Program-made: the position numbers and the translations under genes
In this document: positions 32,586-41,274 of the stretch, in pieces
Position numbering within the stretch: the stretch's first letter is position 1
Layout: each line of letters opens with the position of its first letter
Source: Pseudomonas sp. MAG733B
GTDB lineage: Bacteria > Pseudomonadota > Gammaproteobacteria > Pseudomonadales > Pseudomonadaceae
Direction of reading: 5' to 3'
Length of the DNA stretch: 64,000 bases
Assembly: GCF_036884845.1 (NCBI RefSeq)
Contig: NZ_CP145732.1
Span: forward strand, 6,480,501-6,544,500
The notes under the pieces: generated by a model
Database searches by the model: none
What the model was told of the DNA's origin: nothing
The model's input: only the letters and a program-made list of their open reading frames with translations

Positions 32586-33379
32586 GCATTTCCGAGCCGG
32601 TCGGCGTCACGGACGAGCAGGCGACCGTCGTGACCACGGTGCATCGCTTCACGGTGCTGACGGTCAACACTCACAAGGGTTTCACTGCGCTGAACCGGCG
32701 TTTCATCCTGCCGGAGTTGCGCGAAGCGGTGCGCAGTGTTTCCGCCGATGTAGTGTTTTTGCAGGAAGTGCACGGCACCCACGAACAGCATCCCAAGCAC
32801 TACACCAATTGGCCGGCGATGCCGCAATACGAATTCCTCGCCGACACCCTGTGGCCGCAGTTCGCCTATGGACGCAACGCGGTATATCCGGCGGGCGATC
32901 ACGGCAATGCGTTGCTGTCGAAATTCCAGATCGTGCGCCACGACAACCTCGATGTGTCGATCAGCGGCCATGAGAATCGCGGCATCCTGCATTGCGTCTT
33001 GCGCCTGCCCGGCGAAGGCCCGGAGGTGCATGCGATTTGCGTCCATCTCGGCCTGCGCGAAACCCACCGCAATGCACAACTCAAGCTGCTCGCCCGTCGC
33101 CTGGAAGAGTTGCCGGGCGATGCACCGGTGATCGTCGCCGGGGACTTCAATGACTGGCGCCAGCGCGCCGATGCCCTGCTCAAACCCTGCGGTTTGCGTG
33201 AGGTATTCGCCGAGCATCACGGCAAACCGGCGCGCAGTTTCCCCGCCCGCTTGCCGGCTCTGCGCCTGGACCGCATCTACGTGCGCAACCTCAAGGCCAG
33301 CCAGCCGCAAGTGCTGACGACCCGGCCCTGGTCACACCTTTCCGACCACGCACCGCTGTCGGTGGAGATCGAGCTATGA
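32582..33379 (+). CDS. ybhP: Endonuclease/exonuclease/phosphatase-family protein (YbhP-like)
   Basis: 265 residues with the EEP fold: the first motif LTVNTHKGF (Asn), [10 protein letters not shown] (catalytic Glu), VAGDFNDWR (Asp/Asn) and [10 protein letters not shown] (terminal Asp-His). In this family the active site cleaves phosphate esters of DNA, lipids or sugars. The gene overlaps DUF72 by 4 bp and clsB by 4 bp. E. coli has the same order ybhP-clsB-ybhN, where a lipid phosphatase-like role has been suggested. Confidence 0.87.
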   Translation: MSISEPVGVTDEQATVVTTVHRFTVLTVNTHKGFTALNRRFILPELREAVRSVSADVVFLQEVHGTHEQHPKHYTNWPAMPQYEFLADTLWPQFAYGRNAVYPAGDHGNALLSKFQIVRHDNLDVSISGHENRGILHCVLRLPGEGPEVHAICVHLGLRETHRNAQLKLLARRLEELPGDAPVIVAGDFNDWRQRADALLKPCGLREVFAEHHGKPARSFPARLPALRLDRIYVRNLKASQPQVLTTRPWSHLSDHAPLSVEIEL

Positions 33380-34668
33380 GCACTTCACCGATGGAAAAAA
33401 CCACTGCGCAGCCGATTGCCGCGCCGCCAATGAGCGAGCCCGCAGCGGTCGACGTCGAGTACCGCTGGCAAGGCAACAACCGCGTCGAGTTGCTGGAAAA
33501 CGGCGAAGCCTATTTCCCAAGGGTGTTCGAGGCCATGCGCCAGGCCAAGACCGAGATCCTCCTGGAAACCTTCATCGTGTTCGAAGACAAAGTCGGCGAG
33601 GAGCTGAAGACTGTGCTCATCGACGCCGCTCAACGGGGCGTGCGCGTCACCGCCAGCCTCGACGGATTTGGCTGCGGCGAACTGAGCACCGGGTATCTCA
33701 CCGCCCTCAGCAGCGCTGGCGTGCACCTGCAAATGTTCGACCCGGCACCCAAGCGGTTGGGCATCCGCACCAACTGGTTCCGACGCCTGCACCGCAAGAT
33801 TGTGGTGGTGGACGGGACTGTCGCCTTCATCGGCGGGATCAATTTTTCCGCCGACCATCTCGCCGACTTCGGCCCCGAGGCCAAGCAGGATTATTCGGTG
33901 GAGGTGCAAGGCCCGACGGTGGCGGACATTCATCATTTTGCCTTGCTGCAATGCGGTCGCCCGGTGCGCGCCAAGTACTGGTGGCAACAGCGCCGGCAGC
34001 GTCGCTCGGAACTGGCGGTCAGCGATCACGATGGTCAGGTGCGTCTGGTACACCGCGACAACGGTGATCACCAGACCGACATCGAACAGGTTTACCGGCA
34101 AGTACTGCGCACGGCAAAGCAGCGCGTGGTGATCGCCAACGCCTACTTTTTCCCCGGCTACCGATTGCTGCGCGAGATCCGCAACGCGGCGCGCCGTGGC
34201 GTCGACGTGCGGCTGATTCTGCAAGGTCAGCCGGACGTGCTGGTGGCCAAGCTCGCCGCGCGCATGACCTACGACTACCTGCTCAAGTCCGGGGTGAAAA
34301 TTTACGAATATTGCGACCGTCCGCTGCACGGCAAAGTGGCGTTGGTGGACGACGACTGGAGCACCGTGGGCTCGAGCAATCTCGACCCGTTGAGCCTGTC
34401 GATGAACCTGGAAGCCAACGTGTTGATCCGCGACCGCGAGTTCAACCGCATGCTGTTCGAACGTCTCGAAGACCTCAGCGACAACCATTGCAAAGTCATG
34501 TCCGTGGACAAGGCGCCGCGCGGGCGCATCTGGCACATGACCGTGGGGTTTCTGGTGTTCCACTTCCTGCGGCACTTCCCGGCCTGGGCCGGTTGGCTAC
34601 CGGCGCATAAACCGCGCTTGAAAGCGTTCACCTCACCGACCGGGAGCGACGAGCATGAGCCGCACTGA
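33376..34668 (+). CDS. clsB: Cardiolipin synthase B
   Basis: 430 residues with two phospholipase D HKD motifs: [16 protein letters not shown] (about 136-151) and [18 protein letters not shown]. Each provides the His-Lys-Asp pair for transfer of phosphatidyl groups. No long hydrophobic anchor is present at the N-terminus, which fits ClsB rather than ClsA. It makes cardiolipin, and in E. coli ClsB also phosphatidylglycerol. Coupled to the EEP gene by a 4-bp overlap and to the ybhN gene by 14 bp. Confidence 0.93.
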   Translation: MSTSPMEKTTAQPIAAPPMSEPAAVDVEYRWQGNNRVELLENGEAYFPRVFEAMRQAKTEILLETFIVFEDKVGEELKTVLIDAAQRGVRVTASLDGFGCGELSTGYLTALSSAGVHLQMFDPAPKRLGIRTNWFRRLHRKIVVVDGTVAFIGGINFSADHLADFGPEAKQDYSVEVQGPTVADIHHFALLQCGRPVRAKYWWQQRRQRRSELAVSDHDGQVRLVHRDNGDHQTDIEQVYRQVLRTAKQRVVIANAYFFPGYRLLREIRNAARRGVDVRLILQGQPDVLVAKLAARMTYDYLLKSGVKIYEYCDRPLHGKVALVDDDWSTVGSSNLDPLSLSMNLEANVLIRDREFNRMLFERLEDLSDNHCKVMSVDKAPRGRIWHMTVGFLVFHFLRHFPAWAGWLPAHKPRLKAFTSPTGSDEHEPH

Positions 34669-35638
34669 AGCACACGCGGCGCCCCACGAGCACCCGGCCA
34701 AGTCACGTTGGAGCCGCTGGAAACGACCGCTGACGATGCTGTTTTTCCTGGCGCTGATCGTGCTGTTGACGATGTTCGCCCAACGCATCGAATGGGCCGA
34801 AGTGCTGGAAACCCTGGCCGATTTCAAGGTTCGGACGCTGATCATTGCGTCCTCCCTGACCCTGCTGAGTTTTCTGGTGTACGCCTGTTTTGACCTGATC
34901 GGCCGCACCTACATCCGCCAGGACCTGACGTGGAAACAGATCCTGCCGGTGGGCATCATCAGCTACGCCTTCAACCTCAACCTGAGCGCCTGGGTCGGCG
35001 GCATCGCCATGCGTTATCGGTTGTATTCGCGGCTCGGGGTGAGCAAAGGCAACATCGCAAAAATCCTCGGCCTGAGCCTGGCCACCAACTGGTTCGGCTA
35101 CATGTTGATAGCCGGCGTGGTGTTCAGTAGCGGCCTGGTCCGGATGCCGCCAGGCTGGAAGTTGAGCAGCGGCGCGTTGCAAGCGGTGGGTGTGTTATTG
35201 CTGTTGATCAGTGCGGGCTATCTGGCGGCGTGCCAGTTTTCCAAACGCCGTGAGTGGGCGATTCGCGGGGTGGAAATCAATCTACCGTCGCTGCGCATGG
35301 CGATCCTGCAACTGTTGCTCGGCGCGCTGAACTGGTCGCTGATGGCGGCCGTGATCTTCACTTTGCTGCCGAGCAAACTCGATTATCCGCTGGTGCTCGG
35401 TGTGCTGCTGATCAGCGCCATCGCCGGGGTCATCACCCACATTCCGGCCGGGCTCGGTGTGTTGGAGGCGGTGTTCGTCGCGCTGCTGCAACACGAGGCG
35501 TCGCGGGGCAGTCTGGTGGCGGGTTTGCTAGCGTATCGGGCGATCTATTTTCTGTTGCCGTTGTTGATCACTCTGGTGATGTATCTGGTGGTGGAGGCCA
35601 AGGCGAAGTCGCTGCGGATTTCGAAGAAGCCCAAGTGA
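34655..35638 (+). CDS. ybhN: YbhN/LPG-synthase-type membrane protein (UPF0104)
   Basis: 327 residues with about eight membrane segments, such as RPLTMLFFLALIVLLTMFAQ, ILPVGIISYAFNLNLSAWVGG and YPLVLGVLLISAIAGVITHIPAG. This family includes the transmembrane half of lysyl-phosphatidylglycerol synthases and lipid flippase-like proteins. No lysyl-transferase domain is attached. Its start overlaps clsB by 14 bp, so it is coupled to cardiolipin synthesis. Function in the operon is inferred only. Confidence 0.87.
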   Translation: MSRTEAHAAPHEHPAKSRWSRWKRPLTMLFFLALIVLLTMFAQRIEWAEVLETLADFKVRTLIIASSLTLLSFLVYACFDLIGRTYIRQDLTWKQILPVGIISYAFNLNLSAWVGGIAMRYRLYSRLGVSKGNIAKILGLSLATNWFGYMLIAGVVFSSGLVRMPPGWKLSSGALQAVGVLLLLISAGYLAACQFSKRREWAIRGVEINLPSLRMAILQLLLGALNWSLMAAVIFTLLPSKLDYPLVLGVLLISAIAGVITHIPAGLGVLEAVFVALLQHEASRGSLVAGLLAYRAIYFLLPLLITLVMYLVVEAKAKSLRISKKPK

Positions 35639-35656
35639 ATGTGTGGTGTTTGATAT

Positions 35657-35759
35657 GACGCCATCGCGGGCAAGCCTTGCTCCTACAGGGATTGGAGCGT
35701 TCACTCATTTTGTGAACGACTCAAAAGCTGTAGGAGCAAGGCTTGCCCGCGATGGCGTC
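35657..35759. repeat. REP pair 11 (inverted)
   Basis: GACGCCATCGCGGGCAAGCC...TGCTCCTACA and TGTAGGAGCAAGGCTTGCCC...GCGATGGCGTC. The outer arms match over about 30 bp with one gap. Between ybhN and a convergent hydrolase gene. Confidence 0.9.
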
Positions 35760-35777
35760 CGCAAGAACACCACAAAA

Positions 35778-36536
35778 TCACTTGGACTGAATAATGCTCA
35801 ACCGCTCACCCACCACCATTTCCGTGATCCAGTCCACGAGGATCGAGGTGTAGGCCTGTTGTGAAACCGGGTCACTCAACGCATGGTCGGCACCGTCGAT
35901 AATCCGGTGCGTCAACGAATGAGTCTGCTGGCACGCCGCGCGGTAACTCATGATGGTCGCGTGGGGCACATAGGCATCGGTTTCCGATTCCACCAACAGC
36001 ACATCCCCGGTAAAGGCCGAACAGGCGTGCAACGCACGGTTGCTGTCGGCGCGCACCAGCGTGCTGCGGTAATCGCGCAGGTCGAGCTTGTCCAGATCAC
36101 GCTTGGGCGTGTGCCACTGATCGTCGCGATACAGCGCCGGCACCCGCAGCGCCAGCCAGCGTACGGGCCGCAAAGACGTCAGGATCGCGGCCAGGTAGCC
36201 GCCATAGCTGGTGCCGACCACTGCAATCGCCGAGGTGTCGAGCGCCGGGTGCGCGAGCAAGCGGTCGTAGGCCGCCAGCAGGTCACGCAGGTTGTCTTCG
36301 CGGGTTACCCGAGTCAGCGGAATACCGGTGCCACCGGTGTGCCCGCGCAGGTCGAAGGTCAGGCACACACAACCCAGACCGGCGATGCCTTTGGCCCGCT
36401 CCAGGTCCCGTTCCTGACTGCCGCCCCAACCGTGCACGAACAGCACGCCGGGGACTTTCGATTTGGGACTGAGGAACGTCCCGCTCATCTGTTCATCATC
36501 GATGTCGATTTGAATGCTTTCGCTTCTAGCCGTCAT
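35778..36536 (-). CDS. Alpha/beta hydrolase (dienelactone-hydrolase/S9-peptidase-like)
   Basis: 252 residues. The fold's nucleophile elbow is GTSYGG (Ser around 118), with the oxyanion-type strand PGVLFVHGWGGSQERD near residue 29, a plausible acid in LLVESETDAYVPH and the catalytic His in GADHALSD near the C-terminus. No signal peptide, so cytoplasmic. Substrate is unknown. It overlaps the DUF3182 gene upstream by 11 bp, so the two act in the same process. Confidence 0.82.
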   Translation of the reverse strand: MTARSESIQIDIDDEQMSGTFLSPKSKVPGVLFVHGWGGSQERDLERAKGIAGLGCVCLTFDLRGHTGGTGIPLTRVTREDNLRDLLAAYDRLLAHPALDTSAIAVVGTSYGGYLAAILTSLRPVRWLALRVPALYRDDQWHTPKRDLDKLDLRDYRSTLVRADSNRALHACSAFTGDVLLVESETDAYVPHATIMSYRAACQQTHSLTHRIIDGADHALSDPVSQQAYTSILVDWITEMVVGERLSIIQSK

Positions 36537-37635
36537 AGGAATTGACCGTTACGTACTTGAGAAGAAAGTCACTGTTTTCCGCTGGTCCACGGTACACCTC
36601 TATGGCGTCCGCAGGCAGCGGCTGGTCGATGTAGGTTTCCACCGAGGACACCCGGATCGCGCGCATGTGCGGATCATTGACGAAGCTCTGCAATGCCGCC
36701 ACTTCGGCGCTGCTGGCGCCGCCCATGCGCCAGGATTGTTCGAGCACACCGCTGCGTTGTTTGCCGTCGTAATCGAGGCCCTGGGCGATGTCGTAGTTAC
36801 GCCGCGAGGCATAGAAACCGGGATAGGCTTCATCCGCGGCACTGTCGAACACCTGCGCCTGCCTGATCGCCAACTGCACGTCATCCGCCAGGTCCAGCTT
36901 CAATAAATCATCGTAGCCGCCCTGCACCACCAACAGGTTCGAGCCGCCGTACACGTCTTCGCCCTCGGCGTCCTGGGTCAAGTATTGATCACCGCAGTAA
37001 CTCAGCACTTTGTCGCCGATGACACTCTGGCCGACGCTGTGGGTGATGACCTTGTCCAGGTCCTGTTCCAGCACCACGCCTTCGCTGAACAGGGTTTTCG
37101 CCTCGGGCCGGGCGAGGATCTCGTCGAACTGGTCGAGGCTTTTGATCACTTCCTGACCGCGTCCGGCGCAGGCATGAATCGGCTTGAGGCGGATCGGGCC
37201 GGCGTAGAGCAAATGTTCGGCCGCCGGCCGTGCATCCTCGAACGCGAACACGCTGAGGCCATCGAGCACGACACTGCGCACCCGTTCGGAAAACAGCGGC
37301 GCCCAGCCTCTCGGCGCATGGGCATTGTGGTTGAGCAAACCGTGGCTGATGGCTTTGGTGCAAATGAAGTCATGCTCGACATAACCGCCCCACAAGTCCT
37401 CCGGCCCCTTGACCCCCAGTTGTCGCGCGGCGTCGGCGCCGACCAGTGTCTGGGTCGGCAACAAATAAAGCTCTCGACCACGATGCTGCTGCGGGTCGTA
37501 GCTGCCGCCAAATTTCAATCCGAGGATTTGCGCCAGCCAACGGGCCAGCGCGCGATTGGTTTCGACTTCATGCAACGGCGCATCGGGGTGCACCGAATGG
37601 GCGACCACCAGTTTCTTGCGGTTTGTTGGGGTCAT
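36526..37635 (-). CDS. DUF3182 family protein, ATP-grasp-like
   Basis: 369 residues. The length and the pattern LKPIHACAGRGQEVIKSLDQF resemble the nucleotide-binding lysine and glycine-rich loop of ATP-grasp ligases, and VVLEQDLDKVITHSVGQSVIG and VVQGGYDDLLKLD follow in the usual order. The DUF3182 family is restricted mostly to pseudomonads and relatives, and no function is known. It forms an operon with the downstream hydrolase. The 304-bp gap upstream (37636-37939) contains only a REP pair. Confidence 0.72.
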   Translation of the reverse strand: MTPTNRKKLVVAHSVHPDAPLHEVETNRALARWLAQILGLKFGGSYDPQQHRGRELYLLPTQTLVGADAARQLGVKGPEDLWGGYVEHDFICTKAISHGLLNHNAHAPRGWAPLFSERVRSVVLDGLSVFAFEDARPAAEHLLYAGPIRLKPIHACAGRGQEVIKSLDQFDEILARPEAKTLFSEGVVLEQDLDKVITHSVGQSVIGDKVLSYCGDQYLTQDAEGEDVYGGSNLLVVQGGYDDLLKLDLADDVQLAIRQAQVFDSAADEAYPGFYASRRNYDIAQGLDYDGKQRSGVLEQSWRMGGASSAEVAALQSFVNDPHMRAIRVSSVETYIDQPLPADAIEVYRGPAENSDFLLKYVTVNSYDG

Positions 37636-37828
37636 GCGTCCCCCTTCAATCAGCGCTAGATGAATGTAGCTGGAGGGGTGCAGAGATCAGGCCAACCGGG
37701 GCTGCTCGAAAACGCTTTGCCAATCAGGCGGTTGCAGAATCGGTGATGGCAGGACGCCTGCTTTATTCTGCACGACCGTTAATGCCTTTCCTGCAAATTG
37801 CACGATTTCAAACCTTTTGGAGATCCAT

Positions 37829-37918
37829 TGTGGGAGCGGGCTTGCTCGCGAATACGGACTAACAGTAGATGTCTGTGGCGACTGACATATCGCATTCGCG
37901 AGCAAGCCCGCTCCCACA
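37829..37918. repeat. REP pair 12 (inverted)
   Basis: TGTGGGAGCGGGCTTGCTCG and the complement CGAGCAAGCCCGCTCCCACA around a 50-bp centre. The surrounding 304-bp gap between the DUF3182 gene and the GlxA-type regulator (37636-37939) holds nothing else that I recognise. Confidence 0.9.
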
Positions 37919-37939
37919 TTTTGAACCTCAGTGTTTTCG

Positions 37940-38935
37940 CTACCGCGAAACAGTTACCACCGGCGTCACCCCAAACCGCGTCCGGTAATCACTCGGCGCC
38001 AGCCCGGTGATTTTCTTGAACGTCGAGCGAAACGCACCCGGGTCTTGATAGCCTACGGTCCAGGCGATGTGATCGATGGTGCCGTTGGTGAACTCAAGCA
38101 TTTCCCGCGCCTTGCCAACCCGCAGATGCTGGCAGTATTCCGTGGGCTTGAGCCCGGTAGCCGTGCGAAAACGGCGCAGGAACGTGCGCTCTTCCAGCCC
38201 TGCCCGCTCGGCCATTGTCGTCAGCGATACATCGGTAGCGCCGGTGCTTTGCAGCCAGTGCTGCACCTTGAGAATCGACGCATCGCCGTGGCTGAGGATC
38301 GGCGCGAAATTGCTGCCGCACTCGCTGGCACTGTCGCTGTGTTCCACCACCAGAAAACGCGCGGTGCCGGTGGCAATGCTCGGCCCCATCAGGCGATCAA
38401 CCAAGCGCAATCCCAACTCGGACCAGGCCATCAACCCGGCGGTGGTGATCAGGTCACCGTCGTCGACGATGGGCGTATCGGCCTTGAGCTTGATTGCCGG
38501 GTAATGCTCGGCAAAGGTCTTCGCCGAGGTCCAGTGGGTGGTAGCGCTACGGCCGTCGAGCAGTCCGCTTTCGGCCAGCAGGATCGAGCCCACGCAGACA
38601 CCGCCCAGCGTCGCGCCACTGGCATGTTGCTCGCGAAGCCAGCGAATCAGTGCTTGCGGCGCCTGGCCTTCGGTAAACCCGCCGATCGATGGCGGAATCA
38701 ATACCGCCACCAATGCGCCGTCCGCACCGGGATGGCTGTCGTAGACCCGAGCGGGAGGCTGATCGCCCTCGACCTGCCAATGGCTCACGCGCAATAACGG
38801 CAAGTGCGCGGCCTGATGTTCGGCGGCGATCCGGTTGGCTACCCCGAACAGGTCCGTCAACCCATGCACCGCCGCCATCTGCGCGCCGGGATAGATCAAC
38901 ACGCCCAGTTCGGCGATTGCCTTTTGTGCGTCCAT
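37940..38935 (-). CDS. GlxA-type AraC family transcriptional regulator
   Basis: 331 residues from the ATG at 38935 after a purine-rich GAAGGGGGA. Residues 1 to about 190 are a DJ-1/PfpI-like (class I GATase) sensing domain with GGVCVGSILLAESGLLDG around the elbow. The C-terminal 100 residues are an AraC double helix-turn-helix (SLTTMAERAGLEERTFLRRF and YQDPGAFRSTFKKITG). It faces a divergent isochorismatase-like hydrolase across 102 bp, the usual place for its target promoter. Ligand unknown. Confidence 0.88.
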   Translation of the reverse strand: MDAQKAIAELGVLIYPGAQMAAVHGLTDLFGVANRIAAEHQAAHLPLLRVSHWQVEGDQPPARVYDSHPGADGALVAVLIPPSIGGFTEGQAPQALIRWLREQHASGATLGGVCVGSILLAESGLLDGRSATTHWTSAKTFAEHYPAIKLKADTPIVDDGDLITTAGLMAWSELGLRLVDRLMGPSIATGTARFLVVEHSDSASECGSNFAPILSHGDASILKVQHWLQSTGATDVSLTTMAERAGLEERTFLRRFRTATGLKPTEYCQHLRVGKAREMLEFTNGTIDHIAWTVGYQDPGAFRSTFKKITGLAPSDYRTRFGVTPVVTVSR

Positions 38936-39037
38936 TGTCAGTTTTCCCCCTTCTATTGTCGGTGCGGCCAATCCTCGAACGGACTCGCGGGGCCGATACT
39001 TCATTCCACACCCAACCCGCACTTCGAGGAAACAGTC

Positions 39038-39592
39038 ATGGCCAAGCAAGCACTCATCGTAGTCGATATCCAAAACGACTACTTCCCTCAAGGCAAGTGG
39101 CCGCTGGTCGGTGCCGATGCCGCCGCAGACAACGCCGTCCGCTTGCTCAAGGCCTTCCGCGAGGCCGGTGATTCGGTGGTGCACATCCGCCACGAGTTCA
39201 CCTCACCGGACGCACCGTTTTTCACCCCGAACTCCGAAGGCGCCAAGCTGCACCCCAAAGTCCTCAACCAGGGCAACGAGCCGGTGGTACTCAAGCACTT
39301 CGTCAACTCGTTCCGCGAAACCGAACTGCAATCAATCCTCGATGAGCAAGGCGTCAAGGAACTGGTGGTCGTCGGCAGCATGAGCCACATGTGCGTCGAC
39401 GGTATCACCCGCGCCGCCAATGATCTGGGCTACAGCGTGATTGTGATCCACGATGCCTGTGCCTCCCGTGACCTGGAGTTCAACGGCACGACCGTTCCGG
39501 CCGCCCATGTACATGCCGCGTTCATGTCGGCTCTGGGTTTCGCCTACGCCAATGTGATTTCCACCGACGAATACCTGAACGCCAGCCGCTGA
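39038..39592 (+). CDS. Isochorismatase-family cysteine hydrolase
   Basis: 184 residues from the ATG at 39038 with GAGG upstream. The catalytic triad of the family is visible: Asp in VVDIQNDYFPQG, Lys in VVLKHFVNSF and Cys in VVGSMSHMCVDGITRAA, with the cis-peptide SMSHM. Such enzymes hydrolyse amides or imides, for example nicotinamide, biuret or isatin. It is divergent from the GlxA-type regulator, which probably controls it. A terminator follows. Confidence 0.9.
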   Translation: MAKQALIVVDIQNDYFPQGKWPLVGADAAADNAVRLLKAFREAGDSVVHIRHEFTSPDAPFFTPNSEGAKLHPKVLNQGNEPVVLKHFVNSFRETELQSILDEQGVKELVVVGSMSHMCVDGITRAANDLGYSVIVIHDACASRDLEFNGTTVPAAHVHAAFMSALGFAYANVISTDEYLNASR

Positions 39593-39611
39593 TCAATCCG
39601 TCGAAAGACCC

Positions 39612-39639
39612 AAGGCCCGCCTCGTCGCGGGCCTTTTTG
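39612..39639 (+). terminator. Rho-independent terminator of the cysteine hydrolase gene
   Basis: AAGGCCCGC...GCGGGCCTTTTTG forms an 8-9 pair GC-rich stem and a five-T tract just after the stop codon. Confidence 0.87.
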
Positions 39640-39653
39640 TGGGCGGTCATAAA

Positions 39654-39715
39654 ATCTCACGCGTGAGCCATTGATGGCACTCTGATTCCGCTGTAGGGTT
39701 GCTCACGCGTGAGAT
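39654..39715 (+). promoter_or_regulatory. Twin palindrome operator and sigma70-like promoter of the yjf/pspA operon
   Basis: The 12-bp perfect palindrome CTCACGCGTGAG occurs at 39656-39667 and again at 39702-39713, centres 46 bp apart. With flanking bases the two sites form an inverted pair (ATCTCACGCGTGAGC and GCTCACGCGTGAGAT). Between them TTGATG (39671-39676), a 17-bp spacer and TAGGGT (39694-39699) form a weak -35/-10, so the second palindrome would cover the start point near 39706. This looks like repressor control, regulator unidentified. Confidence 0.6.
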
Positions 39716-39736
39716 GTTCACAACGGAGTCACTGCC

Positions 39737-40423
39737 ATGAAAAGCCGCTCCCCGTCAGGCCCGCCTGTCGAGCCTGCCGTATCAAAGAGCCCAAAGGGAG
39801 AGCGCGCAAAACCGTCCGCGAAAAAACCGTCGAGCTTCTACATGAAGCAGATGCGCGCGGGTCTGGCAGCCGCCGGTTATGTGAAACACGAAACTTGGGT
39901 GCTTCCCGAAAACCGAAGCTTGCTCAAGCAGATGGAGCAACAGCTACGCCAACCGATTCTGGCTGGCTCATTCATGTCGGAGAATTACATGAGCGCAGGC
40001 AACAACTGGAACATCGACAGCCTCTTCAACGCCCTCAAGGCCCTGGACGAGGTGGCTTCGCAAGAAATCACGCTGTCCCTGATCCAGAGCTCCGAGCCCA
40101 GCATCAAACTGGAAATGAACGAGTTTGGCGGTCTGCCGATTCACATCGCCGTAGCCGGTGATCAGATCATCGTCGATACCGTTCTGGTCGATGTCGAATC
40201 CATCAATGACGTGCCGAAATTCAATGATGCCGTGCTGCGCAGCCGGGAAATGTTCCCGCTGTCGTCGATCGGTATCGAGTCCATGCCGAACGGGCAGATC
40301 GTCTACAACATGTTCGGCGCGTTGAGTTCCGATTCCAGCCTGACCAACGTGGTGACCGAGGTGAAAACCCTGGTCGACAACGTCCAGCGTGCCAGCGAAG
40401 CCTTCGAACGCTTCTTCAAGTAA
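39737..40423 (+). CDS. yjfI: DUF2170 family protein (YjfI-like)
   Basis: 228 residues. The N-terminal 35 residues are a charged, proline- and lysine-rich tail. The core (LLKQMEQQLRQPILAGSF, WNIDSLFNALKALDEVASQEITLSL, GLPIHIAVAGDQIIVD) looks like an alpha-beta fold of the DUF2170/YjfI family, of unknown function. It is the first gene of the PspA operon, and the same gene stands in front of the PspA paralogue yjfJ in E. coli. A stress-chaperone-like role is conceivable, but unproven. Confidence 0.82.
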   Translation: MKSRSPSGPPVEPAVSKSPKGERAKPSAKKPSSFYMKQMRAGLAAAGYVKHETWVLPENRSLLKQMEQQLRQPILAGSFMSENYMSAGNNWNIDSLFNALKALDEVASQEITLSLIQSSEPSIKLEMNEFGGLPIHIAVAGDQIIVDTVLVDVESINDVPKFNDAVLRSREMFPLSSIGIESMPNGQIVYNMFGALSSDSSLTNVVTEVKTLVDNVQRASEAFERFFK

Positions 40424-40445
40424 TCATCAGGAAAGGAATGCCCAC

Positions 40446-41144
40446 ATGACACAGTCCATCTGGAGCAAGTTGTTCACCGCATTGCGCGGCGGCGCCACCG
40501 AAGTCGGCGAAGCCATCGTCGATCAACAGGCCCTGCGCATTCTCGACCAGGAAATCCGCGAAGCCGATAGCGCCCTGGCCAACGCTCGCCGCGAGCTGGT
40601 CACCATCATGGCCAAGCACAAACTGTCGGCTGATCGCGTCAGCGAGTACAACGCCAAGATCAAGGACCTGGAGTCCAAGGCCATGGCCGCGATCCAGGCC
40701 AACCGCGAAGACCTGGCGATGGAAGTGGCCGAAGCCATTTCGACCCTGACCAATGAGCTGGATGTCGAGCAGAAACAAGCCACCGAGTTCGGCACCTACG
40801 CGGAAAACATGCGCAAGGACATCAACAAAGCCGAAGCACGAATCAAAAGCCTGCGCCAGCAAGTGGACATGGCCAAGGCGCGCGAAAGCGTTCAAAAAGC
40901 CCAGGTCAGCGCTTCGATCGCCAGTGGCGGCGCCAACGGCAAGCTGGAAACCGCGGTTGGCACCCTCAACCGCCTTCAGGCCAAGCAACAGCAACGCGCC
41001 GCCGAACTGAACGCTCAGGATGAACTGGCAGAAGCTTCGACCGGTAACGATCTGGAGCGCAAACTTCGCGAGGCCGGCATTACGCCAAACGAAGGCAGCG
41101 CCAATGCGATCCTGGAACGCCTGAAGAAACAATCGGCCGAGTAA
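40446..41144 (+). CDS. yjfJ: PspA/IM30 family protein (YjfJ-like)
   Basis: 232 residues from the ATG at 40446. The sequence is almost all alpha-helical coiled coil with the family start SIWSKLFTALRGGATEVGEAIVDQQALRIL and conserved long helices. PspA proteins form rings or rods on stressed inner membranes, bind phospholipids and preserve proton-motive force. The typical N-terminal amphipathic helix (about 1-20) is short but present. It is 22 bp after yjfI. The regulator PspF and the PspBC sensors are not in the window, so this copy is likely controlled by the palindromic operator upstream. Confidence 0.93.
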   Translation: MTQSIWSKLFTALRGGATEVGEAIVDQQALRILDQEIREADSALANARRELVTIMAKHKLSADRVSEYNAKIKDLESKAMAAIQANREDLAMEVAEAISTLTNELDVEQKQATEFGTYAENMRKDINKAEARIKSLRQQVDMAKARESVQKAQVSASIASGGANGKLETAVGTLNRLQAKQQQRAAELNAQDELAEASTGNDLERKLREAGITPNEGSANAILERLKKQSAE

Positions 41145-41157
41145 TCGAAGCCGCACC

Positions 41158-41256
41158 TGTAGGAGCGAGCATGCTCGCGAAAAACCTGAGAACGCCACGG
41201 GGTATCAGGCTTTGCGCGTCATCGTTAACGACCATCGCGAGCTTGCTCGCTCCTAC
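41158..41256. repeat. REP pair 13 (inverted)
   Basis: TGTAGGAGCGAGCATGCTCG and CGAGCTTGCTCGCTCCTAC around a 60-bp centre. It lies inside the operon, between yjfJ and the rhomboid gene, and is the only such insertion in the yjf cluster. Confidence 0.87.
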
Positions 41257-41274
41257 GTCAAGTCGAGGTCAAGG

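Noticed and set aside
39675..39691. Possible sigma54 promoter (TGGCAC...TTCC) before the pspA operon
   Set aside because: The -12 GC is replaced by CC at the invariant distance, and no PspF gene is near. A sigma70-like promoter fits better.
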